64,000 nt of DNA from Sphagnum compactum. Taxonomy: Eukaryota > Bryophyta > Sphagnopsida > Sphagnales. Positions 23,178 through 36,084 of the stretch are shown here, in pieces. The notes beneath the pieces are model-generated. The model did not search any database and was not told the DNA's origin. It saw nothing but the letters and a program-made list of their open reading frames with translations. The stretch spans positions 16,120,001 through 16,184,000 of the forward strand of contig OZ234494.1 of assembly GCA_965153455.1 (NCBI GenBank), given 5' to 3'. Within the stretch, counting starts at the first letter, position 1. Each line of letters begins with the position of its first letter. The position numbers were made by a program, and so were the translations under genes.

Positions 23178-24180
23178 ATGATATATCAAAACTGTGATAA
23201 TATTTTTGTCTATAGTTCCACATATTTAACTATACAAAAGAGCACTTGGGTTCTTGCAAATGGAGTAGTCATCTTGGGTATAATGTGTGCAATGGTAGGG
23301 TCCTGGTGTGCATGCCGAGTCCAGAGATAGGGTTTTAAAAAAAAATGTGTAATGAGGTGTGCAAGGAAGTATGCAATCATGGGGTAAATGGAAAATGGTG
23401 AACTCGAATTAAATCCATTAGTTGTAGGTGGCACATTTTTACTTACTGAAGTACTTACTACCTAGCCTGGTTAGGCAAATAATTAATTAATTTTTGGAAT
23501 TCTTGAATTTTTTTAAAATTCCATAGCAGAATTGTAAAATATTATCATTTTTATTGCCAAACGTAACCAACAATTTTTTTAAATTATTAATGTGACAAAC
23601 CGGCCTAGGTACTTTGTCATATTTGCACATTCTGAAAATTGGGTTTGGTAGCCAATGAAGGATAGGTGCTACTACTGTAGTAGCTTGACAGCTTCAACAT
23701 TATGTTTATCAAATAATTAATTAATTTTGAAATTCTCATTTTGACAAATACTAGAGTATTCTTGTGAATTCAATGATTTCCTTCACAAATCTTTGTTATT
23801 TGGAATTTTTAAATTTTTTTTTGAAAATATAAAAATTTCTGAAAATAACTTAATTAGGGTCAAAGCTGCCAAGGTAGTAGGGTGCATACCAAATTTCAGC
23901 AAGAAATGTTTTTGTATGATGAGAATACATATTTAAAAACATGTTCTAAAATGTTCAATAATAGGGTCAGCTCAGTGATTTTTTTTTTTTTTTGGTGGCG
24001 AAAATATGCCATTTCCCTAAAAAGAAAAGTCCCAAGCAACATGGTGAAGGGAACCACCCTATGGAAAATTTCCAAAAACAATGGTGAAATTTTCCAGGAA
24101 AAAAGTTTTGTAAATCCTCAAGATTTTTGGGATTTGGGCAGATTTCTAGCTTTATTTTTCTTCTGAAATCCCCCAAATGT
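23178..24180. other. AT-rich intergenic DNA
   Basis: No gene recognised. It contains long T and A runs, for example near 23980-23995. Confidence 0.4.
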
Positions 24181-25145
24181 AGCTAATAGGTTCTAGTGGT
24201 TTGCCAACATGTAATAGGGATTCTTATATTTTTAAACTCCTTTATTTGATCTTGTAGCTATATTTGGCTAAATCGTCTTGTGACTGATTGCCACTTTTGG
24301 AGCAACATGAGAAATTATTTATTATAAATTAAACTAAAAATTTATTATTAAAATTTATTTATTTAAAAATTATTATTAAATTAAATTTATTTTTAAAAAA
24401 AAACTGGGTCAGCTACCCTAGTGGCGGGTAACAGAGAAACTACTTTGACTTGGTTTTGTTTTAAAAAAATTATTTTAAAATGATGACTTGTCAAAGCTAA
24501 TTGCGCCGCCACTACTTTCCAACTTTGTAATGGTTCGCCAGCATGCAATAGGATACCTATATATTTTTTACTTCTTTATTTGTCTTATAGCTAGATTTGG
24601 CAAAATCCTCTTGTGACTTATCGCCACTTTTGGAGCAACATGAGAAAATTGTAAAAAAAAAAAAAACAAAGAAAAAAAAACACTCGGTCAGCTACCCTGG
24701 TGGCGGGCAACAGAGAAACTACTTTGACTTGGTTTTTTTTTTTTTTTTGGGCATTGCTTACCAAGGCAAGGAAGGATATTGTGTTAAGATTCATTATAGA
24801 GTATAGTAGCTTAAGGGATTTTGGCCCCTAGGTAACAAATAATAGGTCTATTTTGATATGAGGATTTTTGAAAGATGATATTTTGGCTTGTATTGAAACT
24901 AGAGATTAGTTTATATAGAGTTATGATATCTTGAAGGATTTTGGTTTCTTGTTTTGAAGAGGGTTTTTTTTGAAGATTATAATTTTGGATTTTGAAAGAT
25001 TTTTGAATTTTCAGAATTCTTCTTTTGCCTTTTAAGATACTTTTCAATGTAAATGGCAAGGTCATATATGGTGTGACACACCCCTTGTTTTTTTAAAAAA
25101 TAAAATAAAATGATGACGTGTCAAAGCTAATTTCGCCGCCCCTAC
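24181..25145. repeat. Tandemly duplicated ~340-bp segment, second copy split by the dispersed element
   Basis: Unit A (24181-24527) and unit B (from 24528) share 'gccaacatgtaatagg'-type DNA, 'cgccacttttggagcaacat', 'ggtcagctaccctrgtggcg' and 'gatgacttgtcaaagctaat'. Unit B is interrupted by dispersed-element copy 2 and resumes at about 25089. Unit A therefore shows the uninterrupted site. A related stretch occurs at about 62628. Confidence 0.8.
24749..25088 (-). mobile_element. Dispersed ~320-bp element, copy 2 (inverted)
   Basis: Reverse-oriented copy from 'gggcattgcttaccaaggc' to 'acaccccttgt'. It sits in a T-rich/A-rich stretch. Comparison with the empty site at 24449-24478 sets its limits within the T run on the left and the T/A run on the right. 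Confidence 0.8.
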
Positions 25146-25351
25146 GGCCGCACCCTTTCCAACCAAAACTGACAGCAGCAGTGGAAAGGATTTCGCAAAT
25201 CCCTTTTCTTCTTTCTCGGGATTCTGGAGGTGACAATGAATGGGGGGAACCAGGCTTCACTAACGTGAATTCATTCGTCGCCCGCAGAAAATCGACGTTG
25301 CACACGAAAACATCCATTTGAAAAAATAAAAAAATAAAAAAAAAAGAAATA

Positions 25352-25703
25352 ACAAGGGGTGTCTTACACTGTGGCCTTGGCGTTTACATTAGAAGGTACC
25401 TTAAGGCAAACGAAGAGTTATGAGAACACATATATTTCACACCATGTGAAAATATAATCTTCAAAAAATCCTCTTCAAGAAACCAAAATTCTTCAAGATA
25501 TTTATAACTCTATTATAACTAATCTCAAGTTTCAACACAAGCCAAAAATATCATCTTTCAAAAAATCCTCATATAAAAATTAGACCTATTATTTATTACC
25601 TAGGGGCCAAAATCCCTTAAGCTACTAGGTACCCTTAAGCTACTAGGTATACTCTATAATGAATCTAAACACAATATCCTTGCCTTGGTAAGCAAGGCCA
25701 ATA
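25352..25703 (+). mobile_element. Dispersed ~320-bp element, copy 3
   Basis: Forward copy, 'aacaaggggtgtcttacact' to 'agcaaggccaataaa'. It carries a small internal duplication of 'cccttaagctactaggta' at about 25612-25650. Confidence 0.8.
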
Positions 25704-26134
25704 AACGGCTATAGGGCCACCTAACCTGCCGACAACGCAATGAAAAGAAAAGAAAAGGAAAACCAACGAAAAGGGCGGAAAAGAAATTGTGAACGAGCGA
25801 GCGAGTGAGAGAGCGAGAAGAACGCACTTCAAAAAGGAATGCGCACTCATTACACTGTCACCCTCGCGTTCTTCCCCTGTGCAGTGCTCCACCACCACCG
25901 CTCTTGTCGCTTGCTCTCTCTGTCCCTACTTTATAAGCTCTCTTTCTATTCGCCTTTCGTGTACCTCGTCATTCTCTTCGCTTTCTCAATTATTGCTTTT
26001 CCCCCTCCCGCCTTTCTGTTTGTTTGTGTTTGGAGTTCTGTTTTTCGATTTTTGCTTTCTGTTTGTTTGTGTTCCGAGGAGTGGGTTTGTCTGTTTGTTG
26101 TTGTTGTTGTTGTTTCTTTTTTCCCGTTTGAACT
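25704..26134 (+). promoter_or_regulatory. Promoter and 5' leader of the 94-residue gene
   Basis: GC content rises here. The stretch has GAGCGA repeats (25791-25820), pyrimidine-rich DNA and a TTG repeat (26098-26112) just before the ATG. Overlapping frames of 118 and 164 codons run through the pyrimidine-rich leader and are considered spurious. Confidence 0.4.
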
Positions 26135-26606
26135 ATGGGAAGCTTGGCAAGGCTTGCGCGTATATCAACGTTGGCTGGATCGGCAACTTTGGTGAGCATG
26201 GAGGCTACCGTCTTCTATTCTCGCAACGATGGCCCGGCCTCAGAATCTCAGAAGGTACTCCTAACATTTGGATACCTATCTGAAAATTGCGCTTGTGATT
26301 TTTGTGCAGTGTGCATTTTTTCTTCCTTTCTTAAATGCTCGTACCGTGGCTTTTGTTAGTCGATTTAGGAGAAGAAGCATATTGCATTTTTATTCTCCTT
26401 TTGATGTTGACATACTCTTCATATTCTATTCCATTTTGTAGAACTGCCAATTTCTGGAGCCAAAGTCTGCAGCAGCCCAAGAATGTTCAAAACATGATGA
26501 GGAGGAGGATCCAAAGTCTGCTCTCACAGCAAAATGCTCTCCAAAGATGGCTCCACAATTCGATGGTCTCAATTTCTACGAGACCTTGATCTCTTCTCAA
26601 AGATAA
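26135..26606 (+). CDS. Small unknown protein, 94 residues, two exons
   Basis: Exons 26135-26254 and 26442-26606 join in phase 0 (AAG|gtactc ... tttgtag|AAC) to give 94 residues. I do not recognise the family with certainty. The N-terminus MGSLARLARISTLAGSATLV is basic, Ser/Ala/Leu-rich and free of acidic residues, as in a mitochondrial or plastid presequence. A Glu/Lys-rich middle (QECSKHDEEEDPKSA) follows, then a C-terminal KMAPQFDGLNFYETLISSQR. The compact FDGLNFYETL ending looks like a conserved motif rather than random sequence. There is no membrane segment and no catalytic motif. Clean splice sites, phase agreement and a GC-rich leader upstream support a real gene. Alternatively it could be an untranslated transcript with a chance frame. 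Confidence 0.6.
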
Positions 26607-28724
26607 AACCCTTCAAGCTTCTAAAAGAACCACAATTTTGCATCTCCCAGGGCACTATAGTAGCAAAGAGAATTCTTATTGAATTTCTTATTTGAGATTT
26701 CTTTGTCAGCTCTGGCTTTGCTTGTCAAAGATATAAAACATCCCCTGTTTTGTACACAAAGAGAGTCATAGGATATTGGTATGCACAAACACCTCCTTTG
26801 CTTGTCATAGATGTAAATTATTCCGGTTTTGTATACAAGAGAGTCATAGAATACAAATTCGTAAGCACACAATCAGTCACATCTTTGGATTTGCTTTCAA
26901 TCATCCTCAAGATGCTTGTACCTGTCTCAGTTGCCCATTGTACTGCATTAAAGTTGTAATATTTCTCAAGACTTAAAGCACGTTTCCATCATCTATTTCT
27001 GCTTTCCATGCATCTGTCATCTGATTGTTTTGCAGGGTTAAATTATGATATCTCCTCATCACTTGGTTTTACTGGATTTTGCAAAGTTCTTCTCTTGTGC
27101 TCGTCAACATATGGAATGTCTTAGAACATTGTCATTACATATGTCAATATTGAGCTTTCAAGTAGCTCTTTTACTTTAACAGAGAGTGCATTTGTGGTGT
27201 GCACAGTGGACTGATTGCTTCCAACAAATCATTGAGTCAAAGGTTAAGGTGATTCTGATTTTCCATTGCAAAAAGGATTTGTATGTCGTATCATCTTCCT
27301 TGTCAAAGGCTAGAAACAAGATGTATTGGGAGCCTCTCAATGCTACTAATTCTCCAAGAGCTCATATCCAAACATCCCATGCACTCCCAAATTGTAGGCA
27401 TAAGATCTTATCTTGTCAAGCATGGATATTCAGAGACATAAGGCGCCCTCCAAATACACTAAGAAATTTCTCCAGAGTCCTTTTCTAGTCCTTTATGAGG
27501 AGACAGGCTGCCAGGACAGAACAAGGATTGCACACTGCACAGCCTTTTCCATCAGGATTCACTTCAAGATGATGATTTCCTGTTATTTGGTAAGACTAAA
27601 AATCAAGGGATCAGAAGTGAAAGAAGACAAGAAATGCATGGTAGGTATCTGATAAGGTACTGGATCTGTACCTCCTGTCAGTGGGTTGATATGGGTAATA
27701 TCCAGTGTTCTTTTAATAACCTCCGGTTCTGAGATTTTATGAGAACTGTGATCATAGCCGATATCAGTATTGGTTCTCAGATTTTTGAGAATCGCAGTCA
27801 TAGAACATATCTGATGATTTTGATTTCAGTGGAAGTGAGGATATATTGTGTTGAGAACTGCCATGAGAATGGCTTGGGCGGTTACCAGAATTGACTCCAT
27901 ATACCTGGGGGTTGTCAGGGGGTTCTTTAAGATACATGAACCTGGTTCTCAAAAACCAAAGAATGGGTGTTTGATATATAACCATGGTTCTCTGAACATG
28001 TGGGAATCTTGGAGGCGAACGAGAAAGTTTCTGCAACAGGAACTAGTATTCATTTGTGTTCATGACCACAAATAGAGTCAAGATACAGCCAAAAAAAATC
28101 AATTGACAGGTTACAATTTATTTTGTTTGCTTGTCCTTGTTTTCATTTTCATTTTTCTTTTGATACCCCAACAAACACCCGAAAAAATTATTTAAAAATT
28201 TCCCATGATACCCAGAAAATTTATTTTCATTTTCCCCATGATACCCGACAGATACCCAAAAAACTTATTTTCATTTTTCCTATTGCAAAGGATACCTAAA
28301 AATAAAGAGGCTGAGCGCTTTTCAAAACACTTGGCCCTTTTGCGGAGGACAGATTCCACTAGATAGAGAGTCCTCCATTTACACTAAAAAAATTCTGCCA
28401 GTGGATTATGAAATTGAAACGATACTCGAACAAAGATGTAGCAGGTGAGAATGAGATCATTTTTCATCCATGTTTTCCCCGTAGTTAGCCTAATAGCAAG
28501 GTATTACGAACAAAAAGATGTTATCTCAGAAGGCAGAAGTTCTCATTTGAAATTGAAATCAAGTCTTCAAGGGAAATCGGAGCAATTCAAGGCATTCAGC
28601 TGAACGCATTCATCTGCGAACTTAACAAAAGCTTATTGCCATCTTTCTTTTTCCTGTGAAAAGACTATCGTGTATTAATGTGAAACAACTAAGCTTTCTG
28701 TTTAGGATTCTTTGGATCCCCTGT
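26607..28724. other. Intergenic DNA with GGTTCT-rich cluster
   Basis: 3' flank of the small gene. Frames of up to 100 codons (27186-27488) match nothing. From 27720 to 28030 GGTTCT/AGAACY words are frequent. A ~47-bp direct duplication occurs there: 'ggttctgagattttatgagaa' at about 27724 versus 'ggttctcagatttttgagaat' at about 27772. 28140-28290 has a degenerate 'gatacccaaaaa' repeat. Confidence 0.4.
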
Positions 28725-28923
28725 GAGGGGAAGGGTGTGCCAGCCTTGGAAGAAGTGCGAGACCAAGGCGACGCGCACGGGGCCAGGCAGCAAGCTACCG
28801 GAAGGCCCCGACCCCGAGAAAAATTAGATTAATATCAAGAGGCTCGATGAGTCTCGTATCAGATGTTAAACTGATAAGAACAGATACTACACTTGATCTT
28901 AGCCAAAAGGCCGAGAAAGGTAT
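28725..28923 (-). ncRNA. U2 spliceosomal snRNA
   Basis: Read on the minus strand the gene starts ATACCTTTCTCGGCCTTTTG, the invariant U2 5' end. The branch-site recognition sequence GTGTAGTATCTG follows, then stem IIa/IIb DNA, an Sm-like site AATTTTTC and GC-rich 3' hairpins, ending around CCCTTCCCCTC. The length of about 199 nt fits plant U2. The RNA pairs with intron branch points in the major spliceosome. A TATA box (28948-28956, minus ATATATAAA) lies about 25-33 bp upstream of the 5' end. Sequence TCCCATATTCG at 28983-28993 resembles the plant upstream sequence element RTCCCACATCG with a one-base insertion. The exact 3' end is an estimate. Confidence 0.95.
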
Positions 28924-30190
28924 GAAACAACTACTATATCGACTGGGTTTATATATTCTTCAGTGTGGAGCTATTCTGGCAACGAATATGGGAACAAAAG
29001 AGAATTGCTTGCCCTCCCTGCCGCTCTGTTGTTTTTCTAGTTTTTTTTGTGTTACTGTGCTTTGCAGTGCAGCCGGTGTGTAAGCCAGGTGATGGGTGTT
29101 CACTCGTTGTTGCGGGAGCTCTGTGGCATTTGGGTAGTGTATTTTGGTGTAGTTTTGAGGAACCGGCATTTGGGGCTTCTTCCTTCACGGCAATGCCTTG
29201 CCTTCACAACTACTCAATTGTTGATTTTCCTTCTTCTCTTTCTCCAGCTGCTGAGTTCATTTCCAAACCAGTCTTGAACCAGGTGTTTAATGGAAACAGC
29301 GAACAAACAGAGAATTTGTATTCCTTTTCTTACAGATTGAGGACCACCTGCTGTGGATCATAATGAAGATACCAAACATCTCTCTTCTCCAAACACCGAG
29401 ATTTGGCATTGTTTCTTCTCTTCTTCCACTTCTGATCCCTTTCATTGAACTCTCAAGATAAAACTCCTGTCATGGTTAAAATCATGTAATCAGCTAGACT
29501 AGCAACTGAATCACCAAACATACCCATGTGAAAGATCTTTCAGGAAAACCTCTGCAAAATTCTTACCACATTTTCAGGCCCAAAGTGAAGGTGAGAATTG
29601 CTGGCAATTACCAAAGATGCAACTTGTCCTAATTCAACGAGTGGACTCCGAGTTCCACATTTGGTGGTCAAAATACTTGAAATTGCTATTATACCTGTAT
29701 GTAGGTGCAGTAACCACACACAGAGAAGTAACTCCACAAAATCTCACCACTCCAGCTCCTTGAAAGCTCAGCATGGAAAGATGACCTGGACACATGATAC
29801 ATCGCAGTTAGTCTTCTACATGATCATGACTTGAAAGAGCTTCCAAATTCCTCACTAGATTGATCGCTAACCACTAATCAAGATCAGACTAATTATGCGC
29901 CTGAAATGACCACCATATGTTGAGCAATGGAGACTAATGAGGTGGGATTTTCAAAGACAAGCATCAACATAAGAGCAGTGAAAATGACAAAAACTCTTTC
30001 AAGCAACAGCCATGCAATCAGGGTCGCTGTACGAAGAAGAAGAAAACGACGACGACGACGACGACGAAGACGTTCGACCCTTTCGTCCTAAATTCGTCCA
30101 ACATTCATCCATTTTGACGAAACAGCTTCCTTCCACAACCTGACCACAGCAAAGCGCATAAAACCCTCTAGTCCTGGACCCATTTCAGAA
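28924..30190. other. Intergenic DNA between U2 and H4
   Basis: U2 promoter at the left end. The remainder has only short frames. A (GAC)n run lies at about 30040-30066. Confidence 0.4.
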
Positions 30191-30926
<736 letters not shown>

Positions 30927-33000
30927 GATTGAAGTCTCTTTGCCGCCCTTTTTACAATGGTGTTCTTGAACACCACCTCTTCTTTGTGGTTGTCACCTCT
31001 AATTTTATTAGAATGTTGTGATTTGAGTCTGCACTGTATGCATTTTGATGTATTCTGGTGTTTTGGACTATGGTTGATGCATTCTCACAGATGGTTAGTG
31101 ATTAGGTGTCGTAGCCAAATTCTTCTCTTATCCATGATGGCTTATTGCGCTTTATGAGGCTTTCGTCCTTCTTGCTCCTGCTCTAGTTCCTCCTGGCCAG
31201 GAGTTTGAATGCGGTGCTGCACGAAACCCTCCCTCCTGGTTTGACATGGAGGGAATTATGGTCCGTCCAGAACCTGGAATGCTCCTGCCAGCAACGAATT
31301 GTTTCTTTCTAACGATCTCTGAACTTGTAGCCTCAAACAGCGAGTCAATTGTACGCACAAAAAAAAGAAAAACCCAAGTTCTTTACACCAGACACTTCAC
31401 TCAAATCTTTGGTTTCAAGCTTGAAATCTACTTCTAAATTTGAAACAAAATCCCTAAGTCTGCGGTAATATGGGAAGTATTGTCTCCATGATTATCTCAA
31501 GCAATATCAACAAGAAATAACTCAACCCTAACTAGAAGACGTAATTGGAATTGCGAATTCAAAAGGCATTGTTATTCGTGCCGCTATTGGTGCAAACCTG
31601 AAACCCTAATCACACTAGTGTTTCAAGGACAACCTCCTGCATAACGCGAGAATGTGTACGCAAAAAATTTCTTGTTTCCACAAACTTTTTTTTTCCTTCT
31701 CTCGAAATGGAGGGTTCATCGCCGAACATGTACGTCTCGTCCAACACTTTACTCGTTGCTTATCCAAATTGAGCCACGCACACTGGAGGAGCCACGCAGA
31801 AAACACAGGAAGAGGATGAATGAATTTGAAGTAAACTATCATTCATCCTCTTCCTGGAGCACTGTTGGCCGGTTCTCACTTTTTTGGGTGAGAATCCGCC
31901 GGTTCTGGTTCTTGCATCATGTTGTGAGAACATGGTTGGTGCTCTAATACGTATATTTTTGGGCTGGTGAGAACCGATCAGGGTATCAATTTTATTGATT
32001 TTTTCAAACTTACCCAGTTATTATTAGATAGGGCTTGATTTTCAAATCCGGTTTTCACAACCTGGTTATTACATTTCTTTCAAATTAAAATTCAATTTAA
32101 TAATTAATTAATTAATAATTTACTCGCTTTACTAAGTAAAATAAAATTTGAAACTTAAAAATAATTTTTAAAATGAAAACTTGTAAAAAACAACTAATTC
32201 AAAATTTAGAACTCCATAACTTTGTCCCTTTCATAAGCTTTTAAAAATTCCTTTAACTCCTTTTAAAAATTAGCATTTATCTCAATAAAATCTCCCAAGC
32301 TAGAAGGAGATTTACAACCTATCATAAGATCATTGGGCCAATTTGTGTTGACAAAGACCAATTTGTCCAATTTTTTTTATTGTAAACAACATTTCCTAAA
32401 ACTACTACTAAGGATTCTAGCTTAAAAAAAAATTTCATTTTGTTTCAAATTGGGATCCAACTATTATAAAGATTTATCTAGCATAGAAGTCAACTATAGG
32501 AAATATGTTTTCATATTTTTCTTAGCATTGTAGTGAACATTTGATGTTTTTAACATCCATTTGATAAATGTTTGAAAATTAGAAGCTTTTTATTGATCAA
32601 TTCCATTGATGGTTCACTTGTGCGGATTGTCATCTTAAATATATGCAAACTATTGTCCTTTTCAAACCTTTGAACAACAACATCCCTTTCAAATTCAGTA
32701 AGAGGATGCAAATGGTAATAACATTAAAAAAACATTAAAAACAATTTTTTTGGTCATATTCTTCAACAATTGCCTTACCTTGCCCACAATCAATAAATGA
32801 AGACGCAAGATGAAAAACTTGAAACTGAGGGTCCAACATAATAAGAAACATATTATGGGATTAGTTTTTTATATTTCTTTAAAAAGGAAAGAAAAAATCC
32901 AAAACCTAAACAACTTCCTTTGTTATGTTGGTGGCCAAACATGATAACTCATAAATAACATTTTCATCTTCTTCTATTAAGTTGTTAAAAATTACAAAAT
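30927..33000. other. Intergenic DNA right of H4
   Basis: The H4 3' UTR is followed by DNA without recognisable genes. A minus-strand frame at 31152-31358 has fairly protein-like composition but no family match. GGTTCT words cluster at 31868-31980. From 32000 the DNA is AT-rich, possibly old transposon flank. Confidence 0.35.
31806..31856. repeat. Perfect 17-bp hairpin
   Basis: CAGGAAGAGGATGAATG at 31806-31822 is perfectly complementary to 31840-31856, with a 17-nt loop. It adjoins the GGTTCT cluster. Confidence 0.85.
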
Positions 33001-33339
33001 CAATTTCATCCTTGAATTCTAAACTCATGGATATGGGAGAGTTTAGTGCATCACTTAACAACCAATGACCCTTAGACTAGTTTAGAATACAAATAGACAC
33101 AACATGGCCAAAGTAATTAACAATAATTTAAAAAATGTGCCATGTCAATAGAGGTGATATTCTTACATTCATTCTCATAGAATTTTGCTTGCTATAACAT
33201 AGTATAATTATTATTTTCAATTGCAAATTTCTTGAAAAAGGATAACTTTACTAGCAAATCTACAAAAACAAAAGAAAATGTTAAACTATGCATTACACGA
33301 ACTGAAAAAAAATGTAAACACAAAATAATCTTTTTAAAA

Positions 33340-34175
33340 AAAAAAAACTTTTTTTTCACTAGAGTATTCAATTTCCTTGGGAGAAAACCTAAATTGACAC
33401 ATGCTTTCTTCCATTTAACTTACCTTTTCCAAAAATTTTGGATAAAATAATGTTTTTTTGCAAACTTCTTTGGGCAGTTTTGATTGACACATATCATAAG
33501 CTTTGCAAACTTTTGCATTTATTGTTGCATATTAACATGTTTTAGAAATTGCATGACCAAAACAAATGTTCTGAAAACTTTCTTCCAACCCCAACACATC
33601 ACAACTTATAATTAATGTTAAGGTTGTAGTTATAATGTTCAAATTAGATCCCTCATCTTTAACATATACATAATTTTCCTCCTCAATGCATAATTGTCCA
33701 ACAATTTTGTCAAGTTTTTGGCCAAGGTTTGTCCACTAGTATTTGTTGCTTCAAAAAGGCCAAGGGTGATATGTTTTGGTTGCCAATCAACTATTAAAAA
33801 ATTGATCACCAATGCAAAAATATCATGTTTAACTTTCGAGATCCGCAAATCAAAGCTTGTAGTTGTAGAATGTCATTTTGCTATAGTAGGTAAAACATAT
33901 AGTTGTTTAGTGTTTTTTCATTAATTTGGGCAATGATTCATGAAAAAACTATTTTTTGGATAGAAAAATAATTTTTGGACACAGATGCATACTAAACCTT
34001 TTCAACCAACTATTTTCCACAAACTATAAAGGAAGATGGTTTACAACAATTAAAAAACCCAAGTCTTCCAAAAATTGCTTTTGCTACAAATCATTTTTTT
34101 TGAAAGGTTCCTTTGTAGCAAAAATAATTGTATATGGAACTAGAAGAAATATTTGGTCTCTTTTTGAATGGTAGC
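33340..34175 (-). pseudogene. Decayed hAT-like (BED-type) transposase remnant
   Basis: On the minus strand, family-like peptides appear in the right order but in shifting frames and with stops: VATKEPFKK, then QKQFLEDLGFLIV (about 34090-34030), VKHDIFALVINFLIVDWQPK and LGLFEATNTSGQTLAKNLTK (about 33835-33700), YVKDEGSNLN and CDVLGLEESFQNICFGHAIS (about 33670-33550), and WKKACVNLGFLPRKLNTLVK (about 33420-33350). These resemble plant transposase-derived proteins of the hAT/BED group. At least two frameshifts and several stops rule out function. Flanks from 32000 to 34600 may belong to the same element, but ends were not found. Confidence 0.65.
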
Positions 34176-34559
34176 CTTTCATCTTCCTTCAAACGATTAT
34201 TCACTTCCTTTTCAAAATTTTAAACAAATTTATGATGATTTGAATTCACATGTTTCCTCAATGTAGTTATACCACTAGTTGTGTTATATATGATTAATCC
34301 TCTCCTATCTTGAGTTTTTGGATTTAAATTCAAAATTGAATTATTATGATAAAAATACAACGCATGATTTGAGGAGCTATTAATTCAACTTCTTTATTAT
34401 TATTAACATAGTAAAATGCTCAACACAATGTATTTCTACTATTTGGTTTCTAAAATAATCTTTGTGCATGTAATTTTTTCAAATTTTCTTTCATTTTCTT
34501 TTTCATTATTTTTTGGATTCCTACTTCCTTTTATTTGAACACTTGCATTTTCTTCAAAT

Positions 34560-34850
34560 TCTTGCAAAAAAAAAAAGAAAAAAGAAAAGAAAATTAAAGC
34601 ATTATCAATAGAACCAATATATAAAAACAATGAAAAAAAAAAACAAAAAAAAACAAAAAATGAAAAAAATCAAACAAAAAATGAAAAAAAGTGAAACAAA
34701 GACATGAAAAAGAATTCAAATAAAATATGAAAATTAAAAAAAAAAACTCAAGCCAAAAAAAAAAAAAAACAAAAAAATGAAGAAAAACTCAAAAATTGAA
34801 ACAAAGAAATGAAAAAAATTCACCTTGAACTTTATCGAGAATATGATGTT
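34560..34850. repeat. A-rich low-complexity tract
   Basis: Runs of A interrupted by 'atgaaaaa' and 'caaaaa' words, about 85 percent A on this strand. Confidence 0.8.
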
Positions 34851-34869
34851 TCAAGCTTTGAGCTCCCAC

Positions 34870-35290
34870 CTACACATGGTAAGAAGGGGGGGGGAAGTAA
34901 CTATACTAACTAGGGAAACAAGAGTAGCACCAATGCGAAACAATAATAACAAGTATTGGCCATAAGCTACTTGAGGTGTGAAACAACAACAACATGAAGG
35001 AGTACCACCAGCAGCGTGAAACAACTGCAGTGCGAAATAGCAATAGCAGTAGCACAAAGTGAAAGCACCAACGCATGAAGCAACATCACCACAAAGTAGT
35101 AGCATCATGAAGTAGCAGCATGAACATGAAATAATAGCCCCAATGTGGGAAAGAACAATATGAACATGAAGAACTAACACGATGTGAAACACCAACACCA
35201 ATGTGAAGCACCAGAGCCAACGTGAAGCACTAGCACCAACGCTAAGTAACGGCGCCAATGCGAAGCAACACAACAAAATGTTTGCGAGAA
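34870..35290. repeat. Degenerate short-unit array ('gtgaagcaccaacac...')
   Basis: Variants of 'aatgtgaagcaccaacacc' repeat about every 18-24 bases. The array produces a Cys/Leu-rich 141-codon minus-strand frame (34851-35276), which is not considered a gene. Confidence 0.65.
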
Positions 35291-35384
35291 GCGATGAGAC
35301 AACACATTAAGGAAAAAAAATGGTCATAACTATTACTATACTCCTAACCATACTTTACACCTAACCATAAATAGCGCCTCCGCC

Positions 35385-35625
35385 TACTTAGGCAGCGGCT
35401 GCTGTTTAAGAACCCTAATGTACCTAAGAACCGGATATAGGTTCTATGAGAGAACTGTCTGGTTCTCCCAAGAAAATTATATAGAAAAAAAACACTGGTT
35501 CTCATACATGTCTGAGAACTTAATAACATGTAAGGGTGCCAACCGGTTCTCATTGTCAGAACTGGTCTGAGAACCGGGTCAAGAACCAGGTGAGCATCTG
35601 AGAACCACCCAACATTGCTTTGCAC
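35385..35625. repeat. GGTTCT/AGAACC cluster
   Basis: About a dozen GGTTCT or AGAACC words lie within 240 bp in both orientations ('ctgagaaccgggtc', 'aagaaccaggtgag'). The sequence can fold on itself many ways. It resembles the clusters at 27720-28030 and 31868-31980. Confidence 0.6.
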
Positions 35626-36084
35626 TTCTCTCTAGTTCCAGCCCCATATCTTCCTCATTTTTAGTCAGTTTTGAGAGATTTAAAACTGGATGGGTGCCCC
35701 AACTTTTGAAGGGCTTTACAATACTTCTTTGTATTCCCAGTGGCAAAGATGCAAAACCATCAAAATCTTAATCTATTTTGATTCACCCATCATCGAACAA
35801 TGAACGAAACACACCATATGCCCATTCCTTTACTGAATTGAGCAATTTTTGCTAGGTTGGAAGCCCTAGGTGGAGGGCTACAAATGCTCTTAACATTCAG
35901 AAGCCGAGGAACAATGTGTAAGATTCGATCTCCTTTGAGTTCTTAAAGGTTCGCTCCCGGGCCTATCTACCCTAGTTTTCCCCGCTTCGTTAGACGATAT
36001 ACTGCAGCAGAGCGACGAAAATGAGGCAACCGTTTACGCCGGCCAATCGATAACTTGCGGAATCTGCAAATGTGCGATAGATGG

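Noticed and set aside
34851-35276. 141-codon Cys/Leu-rich minus-strand frame
   Set aside because: Generated by the degenerate short-unit repeat; composition follows the repeat, not a protein.
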